In this document: one piece after another, positions 6,582 through 13,094 of the stretch
Position numbering within the stretch: the stretch's first letter is position 1
Layout of the letters: every line of letters begins with the position of its first letter
Source of the DNA: Clostridiales bacterium
GTDB taxonomy: Bacteria; Bacillota; Clostridia; Oscillospirales; Oscillospiraceae
Direction of reading: 5' to 3'
DNA: 25,874 bases
Assembly: GCA_021203685.1 (NCBI GenBank)
Contig: JAJQAS010000105.1
Coordinates: 1 to 25,874 of the forward strand
The notes under the pieces: model-generated
What the model saw: only the letters and a program-made list of their open reading frames with translations
What the model was told of the DNA's origin: nothing
The model's database searches: none
Position numbers and translations under genes: made by a program

Positions 6582-6625
6582 AGTAACACAAAATAACATT
6601 GAAACTGTGAAAGGAGGCCGCCGCT

Positions 6626-7441
6626 ATGGACAACAGACCCATCGGCGTGTTCGACTCTGGCATGGGCGGGCTGACCACCGTTCGCGCCCTGGCCCAGCAG
6701 ATGCCGGCGGAGGACATCGTCTATTTTGGCGACACGGGGCGGGTGCCCTACGGGAGCCGCCCCCAGGAGACCATCGTGCGCTACGCCCGGCAGGACGTGG
6801 CGTTCCTGCGCACCTTCGACCTGAAAGCGGTAGTCATCGCCTGCGGCACCGTCTCCAGCGCGGCGCTGGGGGCGCTCTCCGCCGAGCAGGACATCCCCGT
6901 CTTTGGCGTGGTGGGGCCGACGGCTATCCGGGCGGCCCAGGTCACCCGCAACGACAAAATCGGTCTCATCGCCACCGCCGCCACCGTCCGCACCGGAGCC
7001 TATGAGCGCATCATGCGCCACGCCAACCCCATGGCGGAGATCACCTCCCTGGCCTGCCCGCTGTTCGTGCCGCTGGTGGAAAACGGGCGCACCCAGCCGG
7101 GGGACATCCTCATCGAGACGGTGGTGCGGGAGTACCTGACCCCCCTGAAAGAGAAGGGCATCGACACCCTGGTGCTTGGGTGTACCCACTATCCCTTGCT
7201 GAAAGAGGTCATCGGCAACTTTATGGGGCCGGAGGTGACGCTGCTGGACTCCGGCGCGGAAGTGGTGCGCCAGGTGGCCGAGCGGCTCAGCGCCAGCGGC
7301 CAGGAGGCCGACCCCGGCCGGAAGGGGCAATGCCGCTGGTACGTCAGCGACTCCACCGAGGGGTTCCAGAGCCTGGCCTCCCTGTTCCTGGGCAGACCGG
7401 TGACGGAGCCGGTGGAGCAGATCAGCATCGAGGATTATTGA
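6626..7441 (+). CDS. murI: Glutamate racemase
   Basis: Interconverts L- and D-glutamate in the cytoplasm, supplying D-Glu for peptidoglycan. The 271-residue length is typical. Motifs seen are IGVFDSGMGGLTTVRAL at the N-terminus (catalytic Asp10 and Ser11 region), YFGDTGRVPYGSRP (35-46), the first catalytic cysteine C73 in VVIACGTVSS, and the second, C186, in LGCTHYPLL. The usual ACNTA motif around the first cysteine is ACGTV here, so the conserved Asn that contacts substrate is Gly. Everything else is intact and I treat it as a clade variant of an active enzyme. ATG 6626 has AAAGGAGG 9 nt upstream. It opens a + strand series that continues with DUF1934 and the ArgRS-like gene after a repeat element. 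Confidence 0.93.
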   Translation: MDNRPIGVFDSGMGGLTTVRALAQQMPAEDIVYFGDTGRVPYGSRPQETIVRYARQDVAFLRTFDLKAVVIACGTVSSAALGALSAEQDIPVFGVVGPTAIRAAQVTRNDKIGLIATAATVRTGAYERIMRHANPMAEITSLACPLFVPLVENGRTQPGDILIETVVREYLTPLKEKGIDTLVLGCTHYPLLKEVIGNFMGPEVTLLDSGAEVVRQVAERLSASGQEADPGRKGQCRWYVSDSTEGFQSLASLFLGRPVTEPVEQISIEDY

Positions 7442-7448
7442 ATTTGTT

Positions 7449-7584
7449 GGTTATCCCCTGAAATCAGCCTTAACATTCCACCTGATTCCTGTAGGGGCGG
7501 CCCTTGGCCGCTCTGGATGCGCAGGCGGTTTGACCGGCGGCCAAGGGCCGCCCCTACACATACCGCTGCACAAAACGGATAACC
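7449..7584. repeat. Dispersed TIR-bounded repeat, interior type B
   Basis: Begins GGTTATCCCCTGAAATCAGC and ends with GGATAACC. Inside lies a perfect 22-bp inverted repeat (7490-7511 with 7537-7558, arms beginning TGTAGGGGCGGCCCTTGG) around a 25-nt loop, different from the interiors at 2575 and 3861. It starts 8 nt after murI stops and lies before DUF1934, so the hairpin would stand in any joint transcript and could also attenuate it. Confidence 0.75.
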
Positions 7585-7623
7585 ACATTGAGGGATTTAC
7601 AAAACCGGAAAGGGAATCCATCT

Positions 7624-8070
7624 ATGACAGAGAAACAGACAAAAGACGTATTTATCTCCATCCTGGGTCTCCAGGATTACGAAGGCACCGACGGGGACAG
7701 CGTGGAGCTGACCACCGCCGGCAAGCTGACCCGGACGGCCCGGGGCTACCACCTGAGCTACCAGGAAAGCGCCCTGACAGGCATGGAAGGGATCCAGACC
7801 AACATCGAGGTCTCCCCCAACCTGGTCATGCTGACCCGGACGGGGCAGGTCTGCTCGGAGATGGTCTTTGAGAAAGGCGTTCGCCACCTCTCCCTCTACG
7901 ACACCCCCTTTGGCAGCCTGGAGGTGGGCGTGGCCGCCCGGAGCATCCACTCCACCATCGGCGACCGGGGCGGCGAGCTGGAGGTCAACTACTCCATCAA
8001 CATCGACCACCGGCTGGCGGGGGAGAACTCCTTCTCCCTGAAGGTGCGGGAGGCCAAGGTGACCCAGTGA
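7624..8070 (+). CDS. DUF1934 (YwiB-like) protein
   Basis: A 148-residue soluble protein of the DUF1934 family, predicted to form a small calycin-like beta barrel. Typical blocks are VFISILGLQDYEGTDGDSVELTTAGKL, YHLSYQESALTGMEGIQTNIEV and the C-terminal GGELEVNYSINIDHRLAGENSFSLKVRE. No enzymatic residues are known for the family. ATG 7624 (MTEKQTKDVFISI) follows GAAAGGGAA; an earlier in-frame ATG at 7588 would add 12 non-conserved residues. In Bacillus the relative ywiB sits directly before argS, and here the next gene, overlapping its stop codon, is an argS-derived frame. Confidence 0.85.
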   Translation: MTEKQTKDVFISILGLQDYEGTDGDSVELTTAGKLTRTARGYHLSYQESALTGMEGIQTNIEVSPNLVMLTRTGQVCSEMVFEKGVRHLSLYDTPFGSLEVGVAARSIHSTIGDRGGELEVNYSINIDHRLAGENSFSLKVREAKVTQ

Positions 8071-8762
8071 ACTCCCGGCTGGCGGAAGCCATTTCCCAGG
8101 CCGACGCGCTGACCCGCGCCGCCTTGGGGGGCCGCTGTCCGGTACGAAGCCGCCCCTCCAGGCGGGGGACGGTGGCCAACGCCGCCCCCCAGGCCCTGGG
8201 GCTGGACGGGGTCGAACTGACCGGGCGCATCGACCTGGCGGGCAGCTGGTTCCATAAAGTGGAGGCCGAAGGCGGTTATCTGAACTTCTTTCCCGCTCCG
8301 GCGTGGTACGATGCCGCCGTGGACGCACCGTCCCCGGTGGGGCCGGAGATCGTTTTGCAGCCGTTAGACGTGGTCTTCCCGGCCGTCATCGCCCCGGAGG
8401 ACTGGGCCTTCTGGCAGGTTCTCCGGGGGACAGGCCCCGACCCGGCGCTGGTAGCCCGGCAGGACGCCGCCAACCCCGGCTGGCTGGTGCGGTACACCGC
8501 CCGGCGGCTGGCCGACCTGGAGCCGCGGGCCTGCGCAACATTGAACTGGACGGCGGAGCGGCGGCAGCTGCTGTGGATGCTGGCTCAGCTCCCCCAGGAG
8601 GGGAACCGGCGGCGGATGGCGGGGTATCTGCTGGCGCTGGCAAGAGAGATTTGGGACATCGGCCCCCAAACCCTCCCGCTGGCGCTGAACCGGCACAGTC
8701 AGGCGGCGTTAAACGCCGGACTGCGGCAGGTTCTGGCAGAAAACTGCCACAAGACGCGGTAA
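8067..8762 (+). CDS. Arginyl-tRNA-synthetase-like protein lacking the catalytic core
   Basis: A 231-residue protein that looks like the two ends of ArgRS joined. Residues about 25-80 (GTVANAAPQALGLDG ... GSWFHKVEAEGGYLNFFPA) resemble the N-terminal tRNA-D-loop-binding (Add1) domain. Residues about 128-231 resemble the DALR anticodon-binding domain: ARQDAANPGWLVRYTARRL aligns with the ArgRS signature NPVYYVQYAHARI, and RRRMAGYLLALAREIWDIG ... ALNAGLRQVLAENC with the domain's end. The roughly 300-residue Rossmann core with HIGH and KMSKS motifs is missing, replaced by about 50 residues. It cannot charge tRNA by the normal mechanism. The GTG start overlaps the DUF1934 stop (GTGA), implying coupled translation. 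Its frame is open and undamaged, so it may be a functional tRNA-binding relic rather than a pseudogene. Confidence 0.75.
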   Translation: MNSRLAEAISQADALTRAALGGRCPVRSRPSRRGTVANAAPQALGLDGVELTGRIDLAGSWFHKVEAEGGYLNFFPAPAWYDAAVDAPSPVGPEIVLQPLDVVFPAVIAPEDWAFWQVLRGTGPDPALVARQDAANPGWLVRYTARRLADLEPRACATLNWTAERRQLLWMLAQLPQEGNRRRMAGYLLALAREIWDIGPQTLPLALNRHSQAALNAGLRQVLAENCHKTR

Positions 8763-8895
8763 ACCCTTGTCTTTTACAAAAAATTCACTCAAAGCCGGAG
8801 AAAATCCCTTATACTAAAAACGACATCAGGCGGCCTGTGAACCGCCCGGAAACTCCCAAACCAGACCCGAGCAAGGGGAGAGTGAGGTTATACCT

Positions 8896-9579
8896 ATGGC
8901 ACTGAAAGTTTTGATCGTAGAGGACGACAGCAACATCGCCCAGCTTCTCCAGCTGTACCTGGAGAAGGAGGGCTTCGAGACCCAGGCGGCGGACGACGGC
9001 AGCAAGGGCCTGAGCCTGTTCCACGAAGGCAGCCCCGACCTGGTGCTGCTGGACATCATGCTCCCCGGCATGGACGGGTGGACTGTCTGCAAGAAGATCC
9101 GGGAGACCTCCAAGGTGCCCATCATTATGATGACAGCCAAGGGCGAGACCATGGACAAGGTCAACGGCCTGGAGATGGGCGCGGACGACTACATCGTCAA
9201 GCCCTTCGAGATGAAAGAGGTGCTGGCCCGCATCCATGCGGTGCTGCGCCGCTATGGCTCCAACGAGACCGCTGAGAAGAAGCTGACCTTCGACAAGCTG
9301 GTCATCAACATGGACTCCTACGAGCTGCTGGTGGACGGCAAGCGGGTGGACACGCCCCCCAAGGAGATGGAGCTGCTGTTCCACCTGGCGTCCTCCCCCA
9401 ACCGGGTGTTCGCCCGGAACCAGCTGCTGGACGAGGTGTGGGGCTTCGACTACTTTGGCGACAGCCGCACTGTGGACGTCCACATCAAGCGGCTGCGGGA
9501 AAAGCTGGAGGGCGTCTCCCCCAAGTGGGGCCTGAAAACTGTCTGGGGCGTGGGCTATAAGTTCGAGCTGGAGACCTGA
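8896..9579 (+). CDS. OmpR/PhoB-family response regulator
   Basis: A 227-residue DNA-binding response regulator. The receiver domain (1-120) has the acidic pair E9-D10-D11, the phosphoacceptor D53 in LVLLDIMLPGMDGW, the switch Thr in IIMMTAK and Lys in IVKPF. The C-terminal winged helix (about 130-225) shows TPPKEMELLFHLASSPNRVFARNQLLDEVWG and SRTVDVHIKRLREKL ... WGVGYKF. ATG 8896 follows GTGAGG. The partner kinase starts 13 nt after its stop. A TATACT (8810-8815) upstream may be a -10, but no well-spaced -35 was found. Target genes and signal cannot be read from this window. Confidence 0.95.
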   Translation: MALKVLIVEDDSNIAQLLQLYLEKEGFETQAADDGSKGLSLFHEGSPDLVLLDIMLPGMDGWTVCKKIRETSKVPIIMMTAKGETMDKVNGLEMGADDYIVKPFEMKEVLARIHAVLRRYGSNETAEKKLTFDKLVINMDSYELLVDGKRVDTPPKEMELLFHLASSPNRVFARNQLLDEVWGFDYFGDSRTVDVHIKRLREKLEGVSPKWGLKTVWGVGYKFELET

Positions 9580-9592
9580 CCGGAGGCGAGCC

Positions 9593-11029
9593 ATGAACAA
9601 GCGGATGGGTTCCATTTATCAACAGCATTTTTTACTGACGGCAGGGGTGATCCTGCTGGCCTTCGCCATGCTGGGGGCGTCCTTTATGGTGCTGGCCTAC
9701 CGCTACGCTGTCCAGGAGAAAAAAGACTCCATGAACAACAGCGCCGTCTACATCGCCAACATCGTCGGCCTATTCCTGGAGGACGGCAGGAACCTGGGGA
9801 ATCAGCAGCTGACAGAGAACCTGGCCTATGTGACCTCGGTGCCCGACGTGGACGTGCTCATCTGCCAGGCCAGCGGCATCGTCATCTACAGCTACGATGG
9901 CGACCAGAGCGGCGACGAGCTGAAAAGCGACACCGTCAGCCAGAGCGTCCTGGAGGAGACCCTGGGGGGCGACAGCGGCTACCAGGGCATGAGCGACCTG
10001 GGGGTGTACGACTCCTCCAAGTTCGCCGTGGGCGCGCCGGTAGTGGTGCAGAACCAGCTGGCGGGGTACGTGTTCGTCACCTCCAGCACAGAAAACCTCA
10101 CCTCCCTGTGGCGCACTTTTGGCATTTTGTATATCGTCACGGCGGCGGTGGTGCTGCTGCTGGCGTTCTGCTCCAGTTTTTTCACCACCCGGCAGCAGGC
10201 CCGCCCCCTGCGGGAGATGACCGATGTGGTCAACCGCTTCGGCATGGGAGAGTATGACCTGCGGGTGAAGGACTACCACCGGAGGGACGAGATCGGCCAG
10301 CTGGCCACCGCCTTCAATACCATGGCCGACTCCATCGCCAGCGCCGAGGCCCGGCGGCAGGAGTTCGTGGCCAACATTTCCCACGAGCTGAAGACCCCCA
10401 TGACCACCATCGCGGGGTTCAGCGACGGCATTCTGGACGGCACCATCCCCCCGGAAAAGCAGCGGGAGTGCCTCCAGGTGATCTCCGACGAGACCCGGCG
10501 GCTCAGCCGCCTGGTGCGGCGGATGCTGGACATGAGCCAGCTCTCCGCCAAGGAGCAGAGCGACATCTGCCAGTCCCAGTTCAACGGCGTGGAGACCTTT
10601 GCCCAGGTGCTCATCAGCCTGGAGCGGAAGATCACCAGCCGGGGGCTGGACGTGGACGTGAACTTCCCGGACAAGGACGTGATGGTGTGGGGCGACCCGG
10701 ACTCCATCACCCAGGTGTGCTACAACCTGATGGACAACGCCATCAAGTTCGCAACCCCCGGCACCGCCATCGGCGTGTCCATCGTCCCCCGGGGGAACAA
10801 GGCGTGGTTCTCTGTGCGCAACACCGGCGAGACCATCCCTCCGGAGGAGCTGGGCATGGTGTTCGACCGGTTCCACAAGAGCGACCGCTCCCGCAGCCTG
10901 GACAAGGAGGGCGTGGGCCTGGGGCTCTATATCGTCAAAACGATTTTGAACAACCACAAGGAGACCATCACCGTCACCAGCGAGAACGGGGTCACGGAGT
11001 TCCGGTTCTCCCTGACCCTGGCGGAATGA
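9593..11029 (+). CDS. Sensor histidine kinase, partner of the adjacent response regulator
   Basis: A 478-residue membrane kinase. Segment 1 spans residues about 13-35. An extracytoplasmic sensor loop of roughly 140 residues follows (YAVQEKKDSMNNSAVYIANIV ... VVVQNQLAGYVFVTSS), with a dCache/PAS-like look. Segment 2 is about 175-196 (GILYIVTAAVVLLLAFC), then HAMP (about 197-250, ending EIGQLATAFNTMADS). HisKA has H264 in FVANISHELKTPMTTIAGF. The HATPase has the N-box NLMDNAIKFA, FSVRNTGETIPPEELGMVFDRF and the G2 box GVGLGLYIVK. GGAGG precedes the ATG. Tight spacing with 8896-9579 makes a standard two-component operon. The loop gives no clue to the signal. Confidence 0.95.
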   Translation: MNKRMGSIYQQHFLLTAGVILLAFAMLGASFMVLAYRYAVQEKKDSMNNSAVYIANIVGLFLEDGRNLGNQQLTENLAYVTSVPDVDVLICQASGIVIYSYDGDQSGDELKSDTVSQSVLEETLGGDSGYQGMSDLGVYDSSKFAVGAPVVVQNQLAGYVFVTSSTENLTSLWRTFGILYIVTAAVVLLLAFCSSFFTTRQQARPLREMTDVVNRFGMGEYDLRVKDYHRRDEIGQLATAFNTMADSIASAEARRQEFVANISHELKTPMTTIAGFSDGILDGTIPPEKQRECLQVISDETRRLSRLVRRMLDMSQLSAKEQSDICQSQFNGVETFAQVLISLERKITSRGLDVDVNFPDKDVMVWGDPDSITQVCYNLMDNAIKFATPGTAIGVSIVPRGNKAWFSVRNTGETIPPEELGMVFDRFHKSDRSRSLDKEGVGLGLYIVKTILNNHKETITVTSENGVTEFRFSLTLAE

Positions 11030-11038
11030 GGTGCGCGA

Positions 11039-11422
11039 ATGAGACCCTGCGTGTTATTCTTCGGCGCGAAGGCGCTGGAAGGCCCCATGGTGCAAAACAC
11101 CCTGTCCCCGCTGGGGCTGGAGGTGCGCGTGCCGGAGCGGGCCAGGTACAGCCAGCCCATCGGCCTGCTGGCGGAAGGCGGGCCGCTGCCCCCGGTGAAA
11201 CAGGGCGGCGCGCAGCCCTTGGCCGCGCCGATATTGGTGTTCTGCGGCGTGCCGGAGGAGACGACAGACCGGGCGCTGGACGCCCTGCGGGGCGCGGGGC
11301 TGTGTACCGGCGCGCTGAAAGCCGTCCTGACCCCCGCCAACCGGTACTGGAACGCGCCCATGCTGGCCCGGGAGCTGGTGAAGGAGCACCGGGAATTTGC
11401 GAAAAAGACGAAAAAGCGGTGA
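11039..11422 (+). CDS. DUF3783-domain protein
   Basis: A 127-residue soluble protein. Its C-terminal half (about 65-120) matches DUF3783: ILVFCGVPEETTDRALDALRGAGL, then LKAVLTPANRYWNAPMLARELVKEH, recalling the family's 'KAvlTptN..W....Ll.El..EH' pattern. The N-terminal part, MRPCVLFFGAKALEG, looks like a short alpha/beta start. Function is unknown. It starts 9 nt after the kinase stop, so it is probably co-transcribed with the two-component system. Its 3' end abuts the transposase remnant at 11425, so that insertion came right up to the stop codon. Confidence 0.78.
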   Translation: MRPCVLFFGAKALEGPMVQNTLSPLGLEVRVPERARYSQPIGLLAEGGPLPPVKQGGAQPLAAPILVFCGVPEETTDRALDALRGAGLCTGALKAVLTPANRYWNAPMLARELVKEHREFAKKTKKR

Positions 11423-11424
11423 AA

Positions 11425-11607
11425 CTGTGGTTTTCTGCCAACGAAATCTCTATTACTCCAGCTGTGACTTCCTCGTATCGGGTCTGGCGATTCTGCTCCA
11501 GCGTATGGAGGAAGGGAGAAAGCGTTTTGACATCATTTCGGTCTGAAAAGGCGTCTATCCCTGTGACATACTCGCTGTTTACCGCAATTTGAACAATTAT
11601 AAGCCGG
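11425..11607 (-). pseudogene. Middle fragment of an IS1182-family transposase
   Basis: On the minus strand the frame through 11600-11460 reads IVQIAVNSEYVTGIDAFSDR, then NDVKTLSPFLHTLEQNRQTR and YEEVTA. This matches the conserved 'NVQIAV...YIVG' and 'YE.VvADAGYES' region of IS1182-type transposases. The DAGYESEENY part is then lost by a small deletion and frame change, after which LAENHSF appears. There is no start or stop of its own. It is the downstream continuation of the N-terminal fragment at 11763-12104, interrupted by the MITE at 11612-11775. Confidence 0.65.
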
Positions 11608-11611
11608 TTTT

Positions 11612-11775
11612 AGGGAAGCTCTGATTAAATGGCCTTGGATGGCTGGGCGAGCAGATTTTGCGCAAATCGAGGCGCAAAATCGCAGGAATCCTTTGTGGAT
11701 TTCAAGATTTTGCAACGAAGAGTTGCACAAAATAAGCCGTCCAGACGCCGGGAGTTATTTAATCAGAGGTTCCTT
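11612..11775. mobile_element. 164-bp MITE with 19-bp terminal inverted repeats
   Basis: Left end AGGGAAGCTCTGATTAAAT (11612-11630). The right end (11757-11775), reverse complemented, is AAGGAACCTCTGATTAAAT, matching at 17 of 19 positions. The interior is non-coding with short inverted segments (TTTTGCGC ... GCGCAAAA). It sits between two fragments of one transposase gene, as if it had inserted into it. No target duplication could be confirmed. Confidence 0.7.
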
Positions 11776-12104
11776 AGCTGCCCATTGCGCATATGATCCT
11801 CTTTCAGCCGCATGAAGTCGATCCGATACTGGCAGGCTTTCTCCCGCTTCCGGCTGGAATAGATCCCGCATTGGTATCCATACACCAATACTTTGAACAG
11901 CACCCGTGGTTCCACTGCTGATTTTCTTCCCTCAGAAGAATAAGCGTCATACAATTCCGTATAATCCACTTCCTCAAGCTGGTCGCTTAGCAGTCGGACA
12001 GGTGCGTTCTCCGGTATCATCATTTCTGAATTGAGTGCAAGTACCAGTTGACCATTCCGCTCATATGTCGTATACTGGACTTGCTTGGAATCGTTATTGT
12101 TCAC
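11763..12104 (-). pseudogene. N-terminal fragment of an IS1182-family transposase
   Basis: Codes 113 residues: RNGQLVLALNSEMMIPENAPVRLL, then SDQLEEVDYTELYDAYSSEGR, then VLFKVLVYGYQCGIYSSRKREKACQYRIDFMRL. This is the DUF772 (InsH-like N-terminal) domain of IS1182-type transposases, which are normally 450-550 residues. Similarity stops at FMRLKEDH; the last residues come from a junction and from the MITE terminal repeat, where the frame meets a stop. A further part of the same gene lies beyond the MITE at 11425-11607 and the catalytic C-terminus is absent. It cannot make active transposase. Confidence 0.75.
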
Positions 12105-12122
12105 ACCAATATTCTAAAGCAA

Positions 12123-12170
12123 AAAAGCGAAGGTTAGGCTACCCCTTTCGGGCGCCTAACCTTCGCTTTT
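12123..12170. terminator. Long perfect hairpin, probably a bidirectional terminator or IS end
   Basis: AAAAGCGAAGGTTAGGC (12123-12139) pairs perfectly over 17 bp with its complement at 12154-12170, with A-runs and T-runs on both sides. It lies just upstream of the truncated transposase and may be part of the IS flank. Confidence 0.55.
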
Positions 12171-12206
12171 GTGGGGGAGTGTTTTGCAGCGCTCCCTTTT
12201 ATGACA

Positions 12207-12334
12207 GAATCATCCTGCGGGAAAACCCCTCCACCATGCTTCGCATGGTCTCCCTCCCTGAAAGGGGAAGAGGGCCGCCGCCTTTAGGCGGTGGCGGAGG
12301 GGTAAAAGCACATGGCTGAGCAAAGGAGATATCC
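12207..12334. repeat. Dispersed repeat copy, interior type C, diverged
   Basis: Holds AAAACCCCTCCACCATGC, then TTCGCATGGTCTCCCTCC, and closes with GGCTGAGCAAAGGAGATATC, a variant of the family end. The left end is poorly preserved. The rest of 12105-12436 has the hairpin at 12123-12170 and AT-rich DNA with repeated AATTGC words; no gene was seen. Confidence 0.5.
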
Positions 12335-12436
12335 TGTTTTTGCGATATTGCGGATACAACCTGCGCGTTTCTCAAAGAGCATTATGCCTTCAGCTTCGAA
12401 AAATTGCACATTGCTTATTGCAAATTGCTAATTGAC

Positions 12437-13018
12437 TCAGTACAGGCTGGAAATCAGCTCCACGCACCGCTCGATGCCCAGCTCGCCGCTGTCCAGGGCG
12501 ATGTGATAGTTCCGGGCCACGCCCCATTCGGTGTCGGTGTAATACTGGTAGTAGGCCCGGCGGCGCTGGTCCTTGTCCTTGAGCCGCTTCTCCGGGGACT
12601 CCTCCCGCTGGCCGTAGACCTGGACGATGCGGGCGGCCCGTTTGCCCATGCTGGCGTGGATGAACACCCGCAGGCAGTCCGCCGACCCCCGCAGGATATA
12701 GTCCGCGCAGCGGCCCACGATGACGCAGGGGCCTTCCTCCGCCAGCTCCAAAATCACGTCCCGCTGGTGGTTCCACAGGTAGTCCTGGGTGGACTTGCCG
12801 GTGGAGTCCCGCCCGGCGAAGGCGTTGATGAACCAGCTGCCGTGGGTGGTGTACTCCCCCCGGTCGCGGATATACTCTTTGGCGAAGCCGGACTTCTCCT
12901 CGATTTTCTCCAGCAGTTCCTGGTCGTAGCAGGGGATGCCCAGTTTCTCGGCGGTCAGCTTGCCCACGGTGCGCCCGCCGCTGCCGAACTCCCGGCTGAT
13001 GGTGATGATCCTGTTCAT
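12437..13018 (-). CDS. Cytidylate-kinase-like family protein
   Basis: A 193-residue P-loop NTPase of the cytidylate-kinase-like family, common in Firmicutes and often uncharacterised. The N-terminus, IITISREFGSGGRTVGKLTAEKLGIPCYD, has a modified Walker A: G12-S-G-G-R where a normal kinase has GxGKS/T, so no P-loop lysine is present. CVIVGRCADYIL (about 97-108) and IHASMGKRAARI (about 119-130) follow the fold, and the lid region is Arg/Lys-rich (EKRLKDKDQRRRAYYQYY). The C-terminus, YHIALDSGELGIERCVELI, is typical. True CMP kinase (Cmk) is longer and keeps the lysine, so the substrate is unknown. ATG 13018 has AGGAGG 7 nt upstream. A good promoter lies in the end of the MATE frame. Confidence 0.85.
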   Translation of the reverse strand: MNRIITISREFGSGGRTVGKLTAEKLGIPCYDQELLEKIEEKSGFAKEYIRDRGEYTTHGSWFINAFAGRDSTGKSTQDYLWNHQRDVILELAEEGPCVIVGRCADYILRGSADCLRVFIHASMGKRAARIVQVYGQREESPEKRLKDKDQRRRAYYQYYTDTEWGVARNYHIALDSGELGIERCVELISSLY

Positions 13019-13065
13019 AGTCTTACCTCCTGTTCGGTTCGTATTTCGCTGCTTTTGGTTTTTCT

Positions 13066-13094
13066 ATTATACACGATAATCAATCGGTACTCAA
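13066..13094 (-). promoter_or_regulatory. Promoter of the cytidylate-kinase-like gene
   Basis: On the minus strand TTGAGT (13094-13089), a 17-nt spacer and TATAAT (13071-13066). It overlaps the last codons of the MATE gene. Confidence 0.65.

Larger units (their letters stand above)
6198..6625. other. Divergent intergenic region between the acidic-protein gene and murI
   Basis: It holds the minus-strand promoter (6286-6313) with its palindrome, a + strand promoter (6366-6394) preceded by the perfect palindrome GAGAAATTTCTC (6354-6365), and a full repeat element (6423-6581) lying in the murI leader. No further gene was seen. Confidence 0.6.

Noticed and set aside
8784..8815. Promoter for the response regulator (TTCACT and TATACT)
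   Set aside because: The -10 is good but the spacing to TTCACT is 20 nt and no better -35 exists; not strong enough to list as a feature.
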